From the NCBI GenBank assembly GCA_021199255.1, contig JAJQIK010000063.1, positions 1 to 64,000 of the forward strand: 64,000 nucleotides of DNA, in the 5' to 3' direction. The notes beneath the pieces are model-generated. The model saw nothing but the letters and a program-made list of their open reading frames with translations. It had not been told where the DNA came from and searched no databases. A program made the position numbers and the translations under genes. Numbering within the stretch: the stretch's first letter is position 1; every line of letters starts with the position of its first letter. Source of the stretch: Clostridiales bacterium. Lineage in GTDB: Bacteria > Bacillota > Clostridia > Lachnospirales > Lachnospiraceae. Below are positions 16,945-25,636 of this stretch, piece after piece.

Positions 16945-17685
16945 TTATTGCAGCCTTTGTCTCACAATTTCATAAGCAAGCACGCCCGCCGCCACAGAAG
17001 CGTTCAGGGAATCGATATCTCCCCTCATGGGAATGGCGGCGACAAAATCACACTTTTCCTTGACCAGGCGTCCCACGCCGTCTCCTTCACTACCGATTAC
17101 CAGACCGATAGGCCCCTTTAAATCCAACTGATACATCTGCGTCCCGCCCATATCGGCGCATACAAACCAGAGCCCCTTTTTCTTAAGCTCCTCTATGGTC
17201 TGCCCCAGATTCGTCACCTTCGCCACCGGCGTATAATTCAATGCTCCCGCCGAAGCCTTGGCCACCGTTGCGGTAAGCCCCACGGCGCGGTTTTTAGGAA
17301 TAATGACTCCATGGGCGCCCGCCAGATTGGCGGTACGGATAATAGCACCCAGATTATGGGGATCTTCTATATTATCCAACAGGAAGAGAAAAGGCGCTTC
17401 GCCCTTTTCTTCGGCATTCCGCAGGATATCCTCCACCTCCGCATATTGATAAGCCGCCGCATAAGCGACGACCCCCTGATGCTTTCCCGTCTCTGACATC
17501 TGATCCAGACGTTCTCTGGAAACATATTTAATCAGGCTGCCGTGCTTGAGGGCTTCCCGTTTGATGGTCAGGATAGGGCCGTCCTGACAGCCGTCCAGAA
17601 GAAACAGCTTGTCTATCGTCCGTCCTGCCCGAAAAGCCTCTATCACCGCATTTCTGCCCTCTATTGTAAATTCTGTGTGTTCCAT
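16945..17685 (-). CDS. rlmB: 23S rRNA (guanosine-2'-O-)-methyltransferase RlmB (TrmH/SpoU family)
   Basis: A 246-residue SPOUT-class methyltransferase expected to 2'-O-methylate a conserved guanosine of 23S rRNA (G2251 in E. coli). The N-terminal substrate-binding domain begins IEGRNAVIEAFRAG. The knotted SAM domain shows the three SpoU motifs: LDNIEDPHNLGAIIRTA, GPIGLVIGSEGDGVGRL and AIPMRGDIDSLNASVAAG. ATG 17685 follows AAAGGAA and matches the family start; the longer frame from 17733 lacks a ribosome site. Two tandem hairpin repeats separate it from mrnC upstream, and the SGNH hydrolase gene follows after 15 bases. Confidence 0.92.
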   Translation of the reverse strand: MEHTEFTIEGRNAVIEAFRAGRTIDKLFLLDGCQDGPILTIKREALKHGSLIKYVSRERLDQMSETGKHQGVVAYAAAYQYAEVEDILRNAEEKGEAPFLFLLDNIEDPHNLGAIIRTANLAGAHGVIIPKNRAVGLTATVAKASAGALNYTPVAKVTNLGQTIEELKKKGLWFVCADMGGTQMYQLDLKGPIGLVIGSEGDGVGRLVKEKCDFVAAIPMRGDIDSLNASVAAGVLAYEIVRQRLQ

Positions 17686-17722
17686 ATGGGATTCCTTTCT
17701 ACTACAATATATTACTGCGATT

Positions 17723-18029
17723 CTAATCTCCATTCCGGAGCGTTAGCGACGGGGCGAAGAGAAATCCGTGAAGGCGGTTTCTCGTCTGCCATCAGGGCTA
17801 TTTGCTTTCGTCCAGAAACAAATAGCCAAATCCACTTCCAGAGGATTATGAAAAATCAGCACATCAGTGTGATTTTTCACACTAATCCCCATTTCTGAGC
17901 AACTTGTTGCGAAGCGGCGAAGAGAAATCCGTGAAGACGGTTTCTCTTCTGCCATCAGGGCTATTTGCTTTCGTCCAGAAACAAATAGCTGTATGAAAAA
18001 TCAGCATATCAATGTGATTTTTCATACTA
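17723..18029. repeat. Interspersed hairpin repeat, tandem copies 2 and 3
   Basis: Two units in tandem (17723 to about 17881 and 17882-18029) fill the gap between mrnC and rlmB. Copy 2 begins with the variant TTCCGGAGCGTTAGCGACGG; copy 3 begins like copy 1 with TTTCTGAGCAACTTGTTGC. Copy 3 lacks the AATCC...GGATT hairpin present in copies 1 and 2. Its right end has a 13-base perfect stem, GTATGAAAAATCA (17991-18003) with TGATTTTTCATAC (18015-18027). The CTA at 18027-18029 is the mrnC stop codon on the minus strand. Confidence 0.85.
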
Positions 18030-18467
18030 TAATTCCATATCCAGTTTGGCAAGGGCAGTCTTAATCAACGCCAGCATACGCTCCTGCTCTCCCTGAAGAT
18101 ACAGATAGCCGCAAAGCGCTTCCAGACCGGTTGCCTTGCGGTATTCGATAACAGAAACATTCTTGGCGCTGGTGTAGGATTTGGCATTGCGGCCTCTGTG
18201 ATAAACCGCCCGCTCCTCCTCCGTCAGTTCTGCCTCTAAGGCGTCTATCATCCTGGCCTGTACTCTTGCATTCACATAGGCCACCGTTTTCTGATGCAGA
18301 TTGTGGGCGGAACGGTTGCCCCGCTCCACCACAACGGTTCGGATTACCAGGTCATAAATAGCATCTCCGATATACGCAAGCGTCAGGGGCGAATAGGTTC
18401 TGATATCCGGCTCCTGACAGCCGAAGTCCTTTTTAATTGCTTCTAAAATGGTCATGCCCTCTTCCAT
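18027..18467 (-). CDS. mrnC: Mini-ribonuclease III (MrnC)
   Basis: A 146-residue RNase III-fold nuclease without a double-strand RNA-binding domain. In B. subtilis Mini-III removes the ends of 23S rRNA precursor. The catalytic helix SPLTLAYIGDAIYDLVIR has the acidic Asp of the family, and HRGRNAKSYTSAKN and IEYRKATGLEALCGYLYL complete the core; length is normal. ATG 18467 follows GAGGG with six bases between and overlaps the end of cysS by 16 bases. The gene ends in a TAG that belongs to the hairpin repeat downstream. Confidence 0.92.
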   Translation of the reverse strand: MEEGMTILEAIKKDFGCQEPDIRTYSPLTLAYIGDAIYDLVIRTVVVERGNRSAHNLHQKTVAYVNARVQARMIDALEAELTEEERAVYHRGRNAKSYTSAKNVSVIEYRKATGLEALCGYLYLQGEQERMLALIKTALAKLDMEL

Positions 18468-19861
18468 TTTACACCCTCGCGGGTATCCTCCAGAAGGATC
18501 CCCTGTGCCAACAGCGTGTCGCGAATTTCATCTGCTCTCGCAAAATTCTTAGCCTTTCTGGCTTCCTGTCTCTCCTGAATCAGCGCCTCGATATCCGTAT
18601 CCAGGATTTCTTCCTTTTTCTCTACGATCAGGCCGCAGACATCGGACAGCAGAACGATTTCATCTTTTATAGTCCGGATAAATTCCGCGCTTGCACCCTC
18701 TCCCACATGGGTATTGGCAAATTTCACCAGTTCGAAAATAACGGAAATAGCGTCGGCTGTGTTAAAGTCGTCGTCCATGGCCTCGTCAAATCTGGCAGGA
18801 TATTCCTCCGCCTGCTCCGCCAGCTTCCGCTCCGCCTGAGTAATCTCCTGGCTTTCCGCATGATCCAGCAGGTAATTTAAATTTGCCACGCAGGTAAGGA
18901 TACGCTCTAAACCGTTTCTGGCCGCCTCCATCAGATCTGCGCTGAAATTCAGCGGGCTTCTGTAATGCGCGGAAAGCATGAAGAAACGCAGCACCTGTAA
19001 ATCATATCTCTCGCTGATATCGCGAACCGTGAAGAAATTGCCCGCGGATTTGGACATTTTCTTATTATCAATATTTAAAAAGCCGTTGTGCATCCAATAT
19101 TTGGCAAACTCTTTGCCATTGGCGGCCTCGGACTGCGCAATCTCATTTTCATGGTGGGGAAATATCAGATCCTCACCCCCGGCATGAATATCGATTTCCT
19201 CCCCCAAATACTTCTTGCTCATTACGGAGCACTCAATATGCCACCCCGGCCGTCCCTGGCACCATGGCGACTCCCAATAAGGCTCCCCTTCCTTCTTCGG
19301 TTTCCAAAGCACAAAGTCAAGAGGATCCTGCTTCTGGTCTTCTCCCGATACCAGCAGAGAACGGCCGCCGCTTCTCAGATCATCCAGATTCTTATGGGAC
19401 AGCTTGCCATACTGCTGAAAGCTTCTGGTCTTATAATATACGGTGCCGTCCTGCGCCACATAGGCGTCGCCCTTTTCAATCAGGGTCTCGATCATTTCAA
19501 TCATACCCGCAATCTCTTCGGTCGCCTTGGGATGCGTGGTCGCCGGTTTTACGTTAAGGGCTTCCATATCCTTCTTGCACTCCGCGATATACCGTTCGGA
19601 AATCACGGACGGTTCCACCCCTTCTTCATTCGCCTTTTTAATAATTTTATCATCTACATCCGTAAAATTGGATACGTAATTAACCGCATACCCCTTGTGC
19701 TCCATATAACGCCTGAAGGTATCGAATACGATCATCGGCCTGGCGTTGCCGATATGAATCAGATTATATACCGTAGGCCCGCAGACATACATCCGAACCT
19801 TTCCCGGCTCGATGGGTACAAACTCTTCTTTTTTCCTAGATAACGTGTTGTAAATTTGCAT
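18452..19861 (-). CDS. cysS: Cysteinyl-tRNA synthetase
   Basis: A 469-residue class I aminoacyl-tRNA synthetase that charges tRNA-Cys. The active-site zinc ligands C27, C211 and the H236-H237-E-N-E region are in place, as are the HIGH motif (HIGN, 36-39) and KMSKS (268-272). The C-terminal anticodon-binding helical domain ends about residue 469. ATG 19861 is preferred over 19873 because GGAG lies right before it; it then starts one base after the cysE stop (TAAT-ATG), a coupled pair. Both genes sit under a T-box leader that should sense uncharged tRNA-Cys. Confidence 0.96.
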   Translation of the reverse strand: MQIYNTLSRKKEEFVPIEPGKVRMYVCGPTVYNLIHIGNARPMIVFDTFRRYMEHKGYAVNYVSNFTDVDDKIIKKANEEGVEPSVISERYIAECKKDMEALNVKPATTHPKATEEIAGMIEMIETLIEKGDAYVAQDGTVYYKTRSFQQYGKLSHKNLDDLRSGGRSLLVSGEDQKQDPLDFVLWKPKKEGEPYWESPWCQGRPGWHIECSVMSKKYLGEEIDIHAGGEDLIFPHHENEIAQSEAANGKEFAKYWMHNGFLNIDNKKMSKSAGNFFTVRDISERYDLQVLRFFMLSAHYRSPLNFSADLMEAARNGLERILTCVANLNYLLDHAESQEITQAERKLAEQAEEYPARFDEAMDDDFNTADAISVIFELVKFANTHVGEGASAEFIRTIKDEIVLLSDVCGLIVEKKEEILDTDIEALIQERQEARKAKNFARADEIRDTLLAQGILLEDTREGVKWKRA

Positions 19862-19862
19862 A

Positions 19863-20555
19863 TTAATCTCCATTTCTACATATCATTCCGGCCTCCGCCC
19901 GAAGCCTCTTCATTTCCCGCTCCAGATCCAGCAGGCGATTCGTCAGCTCCGCGTTCGCCCTTTGCAGGCTCATAATATCCTCCCGCACAGGATCCGGCAA
20001 ATCCGTCTGATCCAGCTTCTCCTGAGGCAGCGCCTGATCATTTCGTTTGACCACTCTCCCCGGCACGCCTACCACAGTGGAATTAGGCGGCACCTCCTTC
20101 AACACCACGCTGCCCGCTCCAATCTTGCTGTTATCCCCGATCTTAAAGGAGCCTAATACCTTCGCGCCGGTGCTGATCATCACGTTATTGCCGATGGTGG
20201 GGTGGCGCTTCCCCTGTTCCTTACCGGTACCGCCCAGCGTTACGCCCTGATAGAGCGTTACATTATCCCCGATTACAGAGGTCTCCCCAATAATCACCCC
20301 ATTGCCGTGATCGATGAAAAAGCCCTTGCCAATCTGTGCGCCCGGATGAATCTCGATTCCGGTTTTGCGCACGCCCCTCTGGGAAACCCATCTCGCCAGA
20401 AAGTAGTGACGCTTCCGATACAGCTTATGCGCCAGCCGATAATACATCATCACTTTAAAACTGGGATATAAAAATACCTCCATATTCGAATGAATCGCCG
20501 GATCGCGCTCCCGGATCACCTTGATCTCTTCCCGTATACGGCTGACCAATCCCAT
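19863..20555 (-). CDS. cysE: Serine O-acetyltransferase
   Basis: A 230-residue enzyme making O-acetylserine from serine and acetyl-CoA, the carbon skeleton for cysteine. The N-terminal helices ([15 protein letters not shown]) precede a left-handed beta-helix of hexapeptide repeats (about 85-180): [38 protein letters not shown], and [18 protein letters not shown]. The usual short C-terminal tail follows, then an extra coiled-coil stretch of about 40 residues. ATG 20555 has AGGAGG nine bases upstream; the open frame continues to 20765 only because the T-box leader happens to be open. It leads the cysteine pair with cysS. Confidence 0.94.
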   Translation of the reverse strand: MGLVSRIREEIKVIRERDPAIHSNMEVFLYPSFKVMMYYRLAHKLYRKRHYFLARWVSQRGVRKTGIEIHPGAQIGKGFFIDHGNGVIIGETSVIGDNVTLYQGVTLGGTGKEQGKRHPTIGNNVMISTGAKVLGSFKIGDNSKIGAGSVVLKEVPPNSTVVGVPGRVVKRNDQALPQEKLDQTDLPDPVREDIMSLQRANAELTNRLLDLEREMKRLRAEAGMICRNGD

Positions 20556-20631
20556 ATCCATCCCCCTCCTTCTATGCCCCGCAAAATGAAGCGTATGCCC
20601 TGATCCTGCCGGGACTATGATTTCATCGGAC

Positions 20632-20880
20632 AAAAAAACGGACAATTCTGTCTCTGCTGCATTAGAGACGAAATTATCCGCGGTTCCACTCTGCTTAGAA
20701 GCTGCTGTGAGCCTCTCACTCATGACCTGTAACGGGGTCAGCCGGACAAAGATACCAGGTTCCAAACCGTTCCCTCTGTCAGACTCCGGGGCGCACTTTC
20801 CTTTTCCTCCGTCAGAACCGTTTACAGCCGACGACGGTTCCTCTCTGTCACATCAGTAAAAGGTACTCTTCCCTTTCCTT
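20632..20880 (-). promoter_or_regulatory. T-box riboswitch, probably tRNA-Cys specific
   Basis: The minus strand carries the T-box core AAGCAGAGTGGAACCGCGG (20678-20696) and a terminator: CGGATAATT-CGTCTCT pairs with AGAGAC-AATTGTCCG (within 20639-20680), followed by seven T (20632-20638). Upstream, about 20700-20880, lies a structured Stem I region. A TGC in AAGTGCGCC near 20795 is a candidate Cys specifier. Uncharged tRNA-Cys should bind and stop termination, raising cysE-cysS. Confidence 0.92.
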
Positions 20881-20898
20881 GCCTTGCCTATATGTTAT

Positions 20899-20927
20899 AG
20901 GATATGCAAAACATCAGGTTTTGTCAA
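20899..20927 (-). promoter_or_regulatory. Promoter of the T-box/cysE-cysS transcript
   Basis: TTGACA (20922-20927) and TATCCT (20899-20904) with exactly 17 bases between, on the minus strand. The -35 box overlaps the ispF stop codon. Confidence 0.8.
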
Positions 20928-21481
20928 GCGCGGGTTTGCGTCTGTCTGGGGCAGCCTCCGCAGCCGGCGCAACCGCTGCCGGACGCTACGTCTCTGTCAT
21001 ACAGCTCCGCCGGAGAAGACAGCATACAGATCGCCTGAGAGGCAATCCCTTCTCCCGAACCGGTAAACCCCAGTCCCTCCTCCGTAGTTGCTTTTACATT
21101 GACCTGAGCGGTTTCGATGCCCAGCGCCTTGGCAATATTGTCCCGCATGGCGTCTATATAAGGACGCATTTTGGGCGCCTGTGCTATAATCGTCGCGTCA
21201 ATATTTTCAATCAGAAAGAGATGCTCCTCCAGCAGCTTCCCCACATGCTCCAGAAGCTTTATGGAAGAAATGCCCTTGTATGCCGGATCCGTATCGGGAA
21301 AGTGTTTCCCAATATCTCCCAGCGCCGCGGCGCCAAGCAAAGCGTCCATAACGGCATGCAGAAGCACATCTGCGTCAGAATGTCCCAGGAGCCCCTTTTC
21401 ATAGGGAATTTCCACTCCGCCTATCACCAGCTTCCTGTCCTCTGTCAGACGATGTACGTCATAGCCCATTCCGATTCTCAT
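20924..21481 (-). CDS. ispF: 2-C-methyl-D-erythritol 2,4-cyclodiphosphate synthase
   Basis: The fifth step of the non-mevalonate isoprenoid pathway. The N-terminal [12 protein letters not shown] and [21 protein letters not shown] hold the zinc ligands (Asp and two His), [11 protein letters not shown] follows, and [18 protein letters not shown] closes the active site. The enzyme is usually about 157 residues; here 185, because of a tail ending with a Cys-rich [12 protein letters not shown] stretch (about 167-178) not typical of the family. It precedes the cysE-cysS cluster, as ispDF does in Bacillus, but cysE has its own promoter starting in the ispF stop codon. Confidence 0.94.
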   Translation of the reverse strand: MRIGMGYDVHRLTEDRKLVIGGVEIPYEKGLLGHSDADVLLHAVMDALLGAAALGDIGKHFPDTDPAYKGISSIKLLEHVGKLLEEHLFLIENIDATIIAQAPKMRPYIDAMRDNIAKALGIETAQVNVKATTEEGLGFTGSGEGIASQAICMLSSPAELYDRDVASGSGCAGCGGCPRQTQTRA

Positions 21482-21571
21482 AGCAATACCCTTGCCTTCC
21501 TTTCCTCTGCGTACTCAAATGCTTATCATTACCGCTTTTCCTTTCGATTATACTTCCACCGGGATATAACA

Positions 21572-22777
21572 TCAATTCCTTTTTAGAGAAACCTCATCGT
21601 CACACAATCCGCCCAGCCAATTGCAGATCGTATCAAGAGCCAGCTTCCCATTCCCCACATTACAGTGGTTTTCCGCCTCCTCTTTATCGGTAAAGAGCCG
21701 GAAGGTAAGGCTTCTCACATTGGTAAACATATCGATTTCCCTGCCAATCATATGGTAATCAATAAAGTGATCTCCGCCTGCCCCAAGGATAAGGAGATCC
21801 TGCGTAACCTTGTCCGCTATCGGTTTCAGGTCGTAATCCGCCAGCTTTTTTGCGTAACCGTAGGCGCAGTCCGCTTCATAAGCATACATACCGTGCTTTA
21901 AGCCCCAGTCAATCATTGGCTCTTTTTTCGCTTTTACATTGAAAATCAAATTGACCAGTCCCTTTGCGCGAAGTCTCATAAGGAAATAGAAAATCTTCCG
22001 CAAAGCCGGAGGCTGCCCGCCGATAATAACGTCCAAAAATGACGGGAACACCGACCATGCCACCACCTTTGTAATCCGCTGTTCAAACGCCGCAGCCCTC
22101 GGCGCAAGATAGCCGCCTAACGATACGCCGACAATCGTCACATCGGAGAGATTAAAAAAGTCAAGCACCGCTTTCACGGGCTTTTCCCATTCGTGGGTAA
22201 AGTGCATTCCCTGTGTGCGGATCACGCCGCCCTGCCCCGGCCCTTCAAACAAATATACTTCAAACCCTTTTTCCTGCAAATAAAGAAGTGAAAATAAAAA
22301 TTCCTCAAAATAACTGTCGTTTCCGCCATGAAGAAGCAGCGTCCCCCTGCTTTCTCCTTCCGGCTTCACATGCATAACGGGCAGCTTCACGTCCTCGTAT
22401 GGCGCCTCAAGCCTCCTGATGCGGGGATTTTCTCCTTCAAAATAATCCGCATAATATTCATAAAAAAGAGCCGTGGCCTTCTCATAGTATTTCTTCTTGT
22501 CGGGATCGCCGTCGTACATAAAGAACTCGCTCATACGGTAATAAGCGATAGCGTTCTCAATACGCTCCTCCGCCATTGCCTCGTCTCCGAGCGCAATCAG
22601 CTCACGCTTCCAGTCTGCGCTATTTTTTATTTGCCCGCTGATTTTCTCAATATCCTCCAAACGCCCGCCGTCCCAATTAATAACGCGGTTAAGCTGATAA
22701 TTAAAGTTAGCCTCGCCATTCAGCTTATACACGCCTTTTTTCAGTGCGATAGGTTTTGAAACATCATACTTTTCCAT
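21572..22777 (-). CDS. Alpha/beta hydrolase
   Basis: A 401-residue hydrolase with a helical N-terminal part (about 1-120) and an alpha/beta-hydrolase core. RGTLLLHGGNDSYFEEF forms the oxyanion region, VGVSLGGYLAPRAA is the nucleophile elbow with the serine, LILGAGGDHFIDYHM fits the acid position and ENHCNVGN the histidine. This layout resembles the FrsA/2,6-dihydropseudooxynicotine-hydrolase-like group; the substrate is unknown and no signal peptide is present. AGGAGGG precedes ATG. A promoter with an overlapping inverted repeat at 22926-22973 suggests it is controlled by a dedicated repressor. Confidence 0.82.
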   Translation of the reverse strand: MEKYDVSKPIALKKGVYKLNGEANFNYQLNRVINWDGGRLEDIEKISGQIKNSADWKRELIALGDEAMAEERIENAIAYYRMSEFFMYDGDPDKKKYYEKATALFYEYYADYFEGENPRIRRLEAPYEDVKLPVMHVKPEGESRGTLLLHGGNDSYFEEFLFSLLYLQEKGFEVYLFEGPGQGGVIRTQGMHFTHEWEKPVKAVLDFFNLSDVTIVGVSLGGYLAPRAAAFEQRITKVVAWSVFPSFLDVIIGGQPPALRKIFYFLMRLRAKGLVNLIFNVKAKKEPMIDWGLKHGMYAYEADCAYGYAKKLADYDLKPIADKVTQDLLILGAGGDHFIDYHMIGREIDMFTNVRSLTFRLFTDKEEAENHCNVGNGKLALDTICNWLGGLCDDEVSLKRN

Positions 22778-22925
22778 CGATTCCCTCCTCCTGTAAATCC
22801 CAAAATCAAAACGACAGCTTCTTATTTCCTGCCCGCCAGCATACGGGGACTTCCCGGCATCATCAGCTCCGCACGGCGTTTTCAGCCGAACGCAGGCTCC
22901 GTTGGATCAATGCAGGAAAGCGTTA

Positions 22926-22941
22926 GTTAGTCTATACTAAC
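22926..22941 (-). promoter_or_regulatory. Operator-like inverted repeat
   Basis: GTTAGT-ctat-ACTAAC, perfect six-base arms, lies just downstream of the -10 box of the hydrolase promoter, where a bound TetR- or MarR-type repressor would block transcription start. Confidence 0.5.
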
Positions 22942-22944
22942 CAT

Positions 22945-22973
22945 ATTGTACACGATTCCGGGTGATTACGCAA
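22945..22973 (-). promoter_or_regulatory. Promoter of the alpha/beta hydrolase gene
   Basis: TTGCGT (22968-22973) and TACAAT (22945-22950) on the minus strand with 17 bases between. Confidence 0.55.
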
Positions 22974-23011
22974 CCACAGACTACCGCTAAAGTGTATGAA
23001 GGGCTGGGAAA

Positions 23012-24346
23012 TTACGCTCTTTTCCCATACCGCTTCATCACTCTTCCATAAAACACAATCGACATCACGGTAGCCACGCTCCAGCCCACCGGCCAGGACA
23101 TCCAGATTCCCGTCGTTCCCCACCATGCGGAGAAAATAAATGCCAACGCCACGCGCAGAATCAAATCCGTAAAGGTGGCGACCATAAAATATCCCATCGC
23201 TCCGGCTCCGCGCAGCACGCCGTCCGCCACCAGTTTAATAGAGACAACAAAATAAAACGGGGCAACAATGCGCAAAAACATCGTTCCAACCGCCATAGCC
23301 GTTCCTCCCGAATCCTCCACAAACAGTAGCATCATACTTCTGCCAAAGAAAAAATAGGCGGCGAAAAAGGGAACTGCGGCGCAGACCGCCATCTTAGCTC
23401 CTGCAATAAATCCGTCCTTAATCCGTTCCGGTTTCCCCGCGCCAAGATTTTGCGCGGTGAAGCCGGATACGCCGTTGCCAAATGTGGCAAAGGCGGTAAT
23501 GATAAAGGTATTCAGCTTAACCGCCGCGGAATATCCGGCGATAACGCCGGAACCGTAGGAATTGACCAGGCTCTGGATAAAGATATTTCCCACCGATACA
23601 AAGCTCTGCTGCAGGATACTGGGAACCGCTATCAGACTGATCTTTTTCAGAAGCTCCGGGGAAAACAGGCTGACCCTGCCCTCTGTCTTAATCTCGCCGA
23701 CCCTGCGGCGGAAGGTAATAAGCGCCAGAATACAGGCGACTCCCTGGGCAAGAAAGGTAGCCCATGCCACTCCGGCTACGCCCCAATGAAAGACCGCCAC
23801 AAAAATGATATCCAGAATAATATTTCCTACGGAAGAACCGATCAGAAAATACAACGGCGTTTTGGAATCTCCCAGGGAGTTAAACATTCCCGTGGCCACA
23901 TTATATAGGAAGAGAAACACAAATCCGCCAATATAAATGCGCAGATACAAGGCTCCGTCCGCAAAAATATTTTCCGGCGTCCGGATCATACGCATCATTG
24001 CCGGCGTAGTAAAGAGTCCGATTACTGTCAACAGCACCGACAGCAGCAGACCCGCGATTAAAGATGTCGTAATGGCGGTTTTCAGCTTCTCATAGGCCTT
24101 GGCGCCGAACAATTGGGAAAGCACCACCGAGCAGCCTATGTTAGAACCCATCGCCACAGCCATAAAAATCATGGTAATCGGGTAGGACGCCCCTACCGCC
24201 GCCAGCGCGTCCTCTCCGGCAAACTTACCGGCAATCATACTGTCCGCTATATTATAAAGCTGCTGAAACACCACGCTGATAAACATAGGCATCGTATACC
24301 GAATCAGCGTTTTTCTTGAATCTCCCACTGTTAAATCCTGTACCAT
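23012..24346 (-). CDS. MATE family efflux transporter
   Basis: A 12-helix multidrug and toxic-compound extrusion protein, about 444 residues, exporting cationic compounds in exchange for Na+ or H+. The N-terminal VFQQLYNIADSMIAGKF and GASYPITMIFMAVAMG, and the symmetric second half with LQQSFVSVGNIFIQSLVN, are family hallmarks. Two ATGs are possible; the one at 24346 lies eight bases from AGGAGG while that at 24352 is only two bases away. It follows coaBC by about 40 bases, so co-transcription with the CoA genes is possible, without a clear functional link. Confidence 0.9.
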   Translation of the reverse strand: MVQDLTVGDSRKTLIRYTMPMFISVVFQQLYNIADSMIAGKFAGEDALAAVGASYPITMIFMAVAMGSNIGCSVVLSQLFGAKAYEKLKTAITTSLIAGLLLSVLLTVIGLFTTPAMMRMIRTPENIFADGALYLRIYIGGFVFLFLYNVATGMFNSLGDSKTPLYFLIGSSVGNIILDIIFVAVFHWGVAGVAWATFLAQGVACILALITFRRRVGEIKTEGRVSLFSPELLKKISLIAVPSILQQSFVSVGNIFIQSLVNSYGSGVIAGYSAAVKLNTFIITAFATFGNGVSGFTAQNLGAGKPERIKDGFIAGAKMAVCAAVPFFAAYFFFGRSMMLLFVEDSGGTAMAVGTMFLRIVAPFYFVVSIKLVADGVLRGAGAMGYFMVATFTDLILRVALAFIFSAWWGTTGIWMSWPVGWSVATVMSIVFYGRVMKRYGKRA

Positions 24347-24384
24347 TTTCATTTCCTCCTCGTGAGGCGGGGATTTAGGGTCAG

Positions 24385-25578
24385 TCAGATATTCCTGTGC
24401 TCCATAATATAATCGAGCAAGGCGTCCGCTACCGCTTCTTTCGTCATCATGGGAAGCTCCACCGTCTCTTTTTTTGTCAAAAAGGTTACCACATTGGTAT
24501 CCGTTCCGAATCCTGCGCCCTGCTGTTTCAGATTGTTCGCCACAATCATGTCAAGATTCTTCTTTTCCAGCTTGGCGCGGGAATTTTCCAGCATATGCTC
24601 TGTTTCCATGGAAAAGCCGCACAAAAACTGCCCTTCTCTTTTATGGGAACCAAGATAAGCCAGAATATCCTCCGTCCGTTCTAACGCCACCGTCAGGCTG
24701 CCGTCACTCTTTTTCAGTTTTTCCTCCGCCGCGGATGCCGGGCGGTAATCCGCCACAGCGGCCGCCTTGATGATAATGTCCTGGTCGGGCGCCCTTTCCT
24801 TGACCGCCTGTGCCATATCCGCCGCGGATACAACCGGAACGACCTGTACGCCCAGAGGCGGCGCAAGGCTTGTCGGCCCGGATACCAGCGTTACGCTGGC
24901 GCCCCTCCGCATAGCCTGTCCGGCAATGGCATATCCCATTTTCCCGGTGGAATGGTTGCTGATATAGCGTACCGGGTCCATTTTCTCTCTGGTAGGCCCC
25001 GCGGTCACCAGTACCTTCCTGCCCTCCATATCCTTTGGCGTCAGCGCCTTCACCAGATATTGGTACAAGACCTCCGGCTCCGGCATCTTGCCCTCCCCGA
25101 TATCTCCGCAGGCCAGGTAACCGCTGGCGGGACGGATCACCTCTATTCCATACTGCTCCAAACGTCTCAGATTATCCTGCACAATCCGGTTTTGGAACAT
25201 ACGGGTATTCATGGCAGGCGCAAAGAGCTTTGGACAGGTGCATGCCAAAAGCGTAGTGGTCAGCATATCGTCCGCCAGTCCGTTGGCTGCTTTGGCGACG
25301 ACATCGGCGGAAGCCGGCGCCACCAGAAAGGCATCTGCCTGCTTTGCCAGCGACACATGCTCCACACTGTACTGGAAATTGCGGTCAAAGGTATCCACCA
25401 GACACTTATTGCCCGTCAGCGTCTCAAACGTAATCGGGTGAATAAAATGAAGCGCATTCTGCGTCATAATCACCGTCACATCTGCCTGCTCCTTAACCAG
25501 CATACTGGCCAGGGACGCAATCTTATACGCGGCGATACTGCCGGATACGCCCAATACAATATGTTTTCCCTTTAACAT
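24385..25578 (-). CDS. coaBC: Bifunctional phosphopantothenoylcysteine decarboxylase / phosphopantothenate-cysteine ligase
   Basis: Two consecutive steps of coenzyme A synthesis in one 397-residue protein. The N-terminal flavoprotein domain (CoaC, about 1-180) begins IVLGVSGSIAAYKIASL, has the active-site His region (YSVEHVSLA), PAMNTRMF and the Cys lid SGYLACGDIGEGKM. The C-terminal CoaB domain (about 190-397) carries VLVTAGPTREKMDPVRYISNHS, AAAVADYRP and KLKKSDGSLTVALERTEDIL. The family length is about 400. ATG 25578 follows GAGGCGG. It sits downstream of coaX and an ECF S-component, forming a vitamin-to-cofactor group. Confidence 0.95.
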   Translation of the reverse strand: MLKGKHIVLGVSGSIAAYKIASLASMLVKEQADVTVIMTQNALHFIHPITFETLTGNKCLVDTFDRNFQYSVEHVSLAKQADAFLVAPASADVVAKAANGLADDMLTTTLLACTCPKLFAPAMNTRMFQNRIVQDNLRRLEQYGIEVIRPASGYLACGDIGEGKMPEPEVLYQYLVKALTPKDMEGRKVLVTAGPTREKMDPVRYISNHSTGKMGYAIAGQAMRRGASVTLVSGPTSLAPPLGVQVVPVVSAADMAQAVKERAPDQDIIIKAAAVADYRPASAAEEKLKKSDGSLTVALERTEDILAYLGSHKREGQFLCGFSMETEHMLENSRAKLEKKNLDMIVANNLKQQGAGFGTDTNVVTFLTKKETVELPMMTKEAVADALLDYIMEHRNI

Positions 25579-25636
25579 AAACAACCGCCTCTTTTCTTAT
25601 CTGCCATTGCGAAATCCCGTCCGCTTTCCGGTTTCC

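Noticed and set aside
20556-20765. 70-residue N-terminal extension of CysE
   Set aside because: The frame is open only through the T-box terminator; the ribosome site and family start are at 20555.
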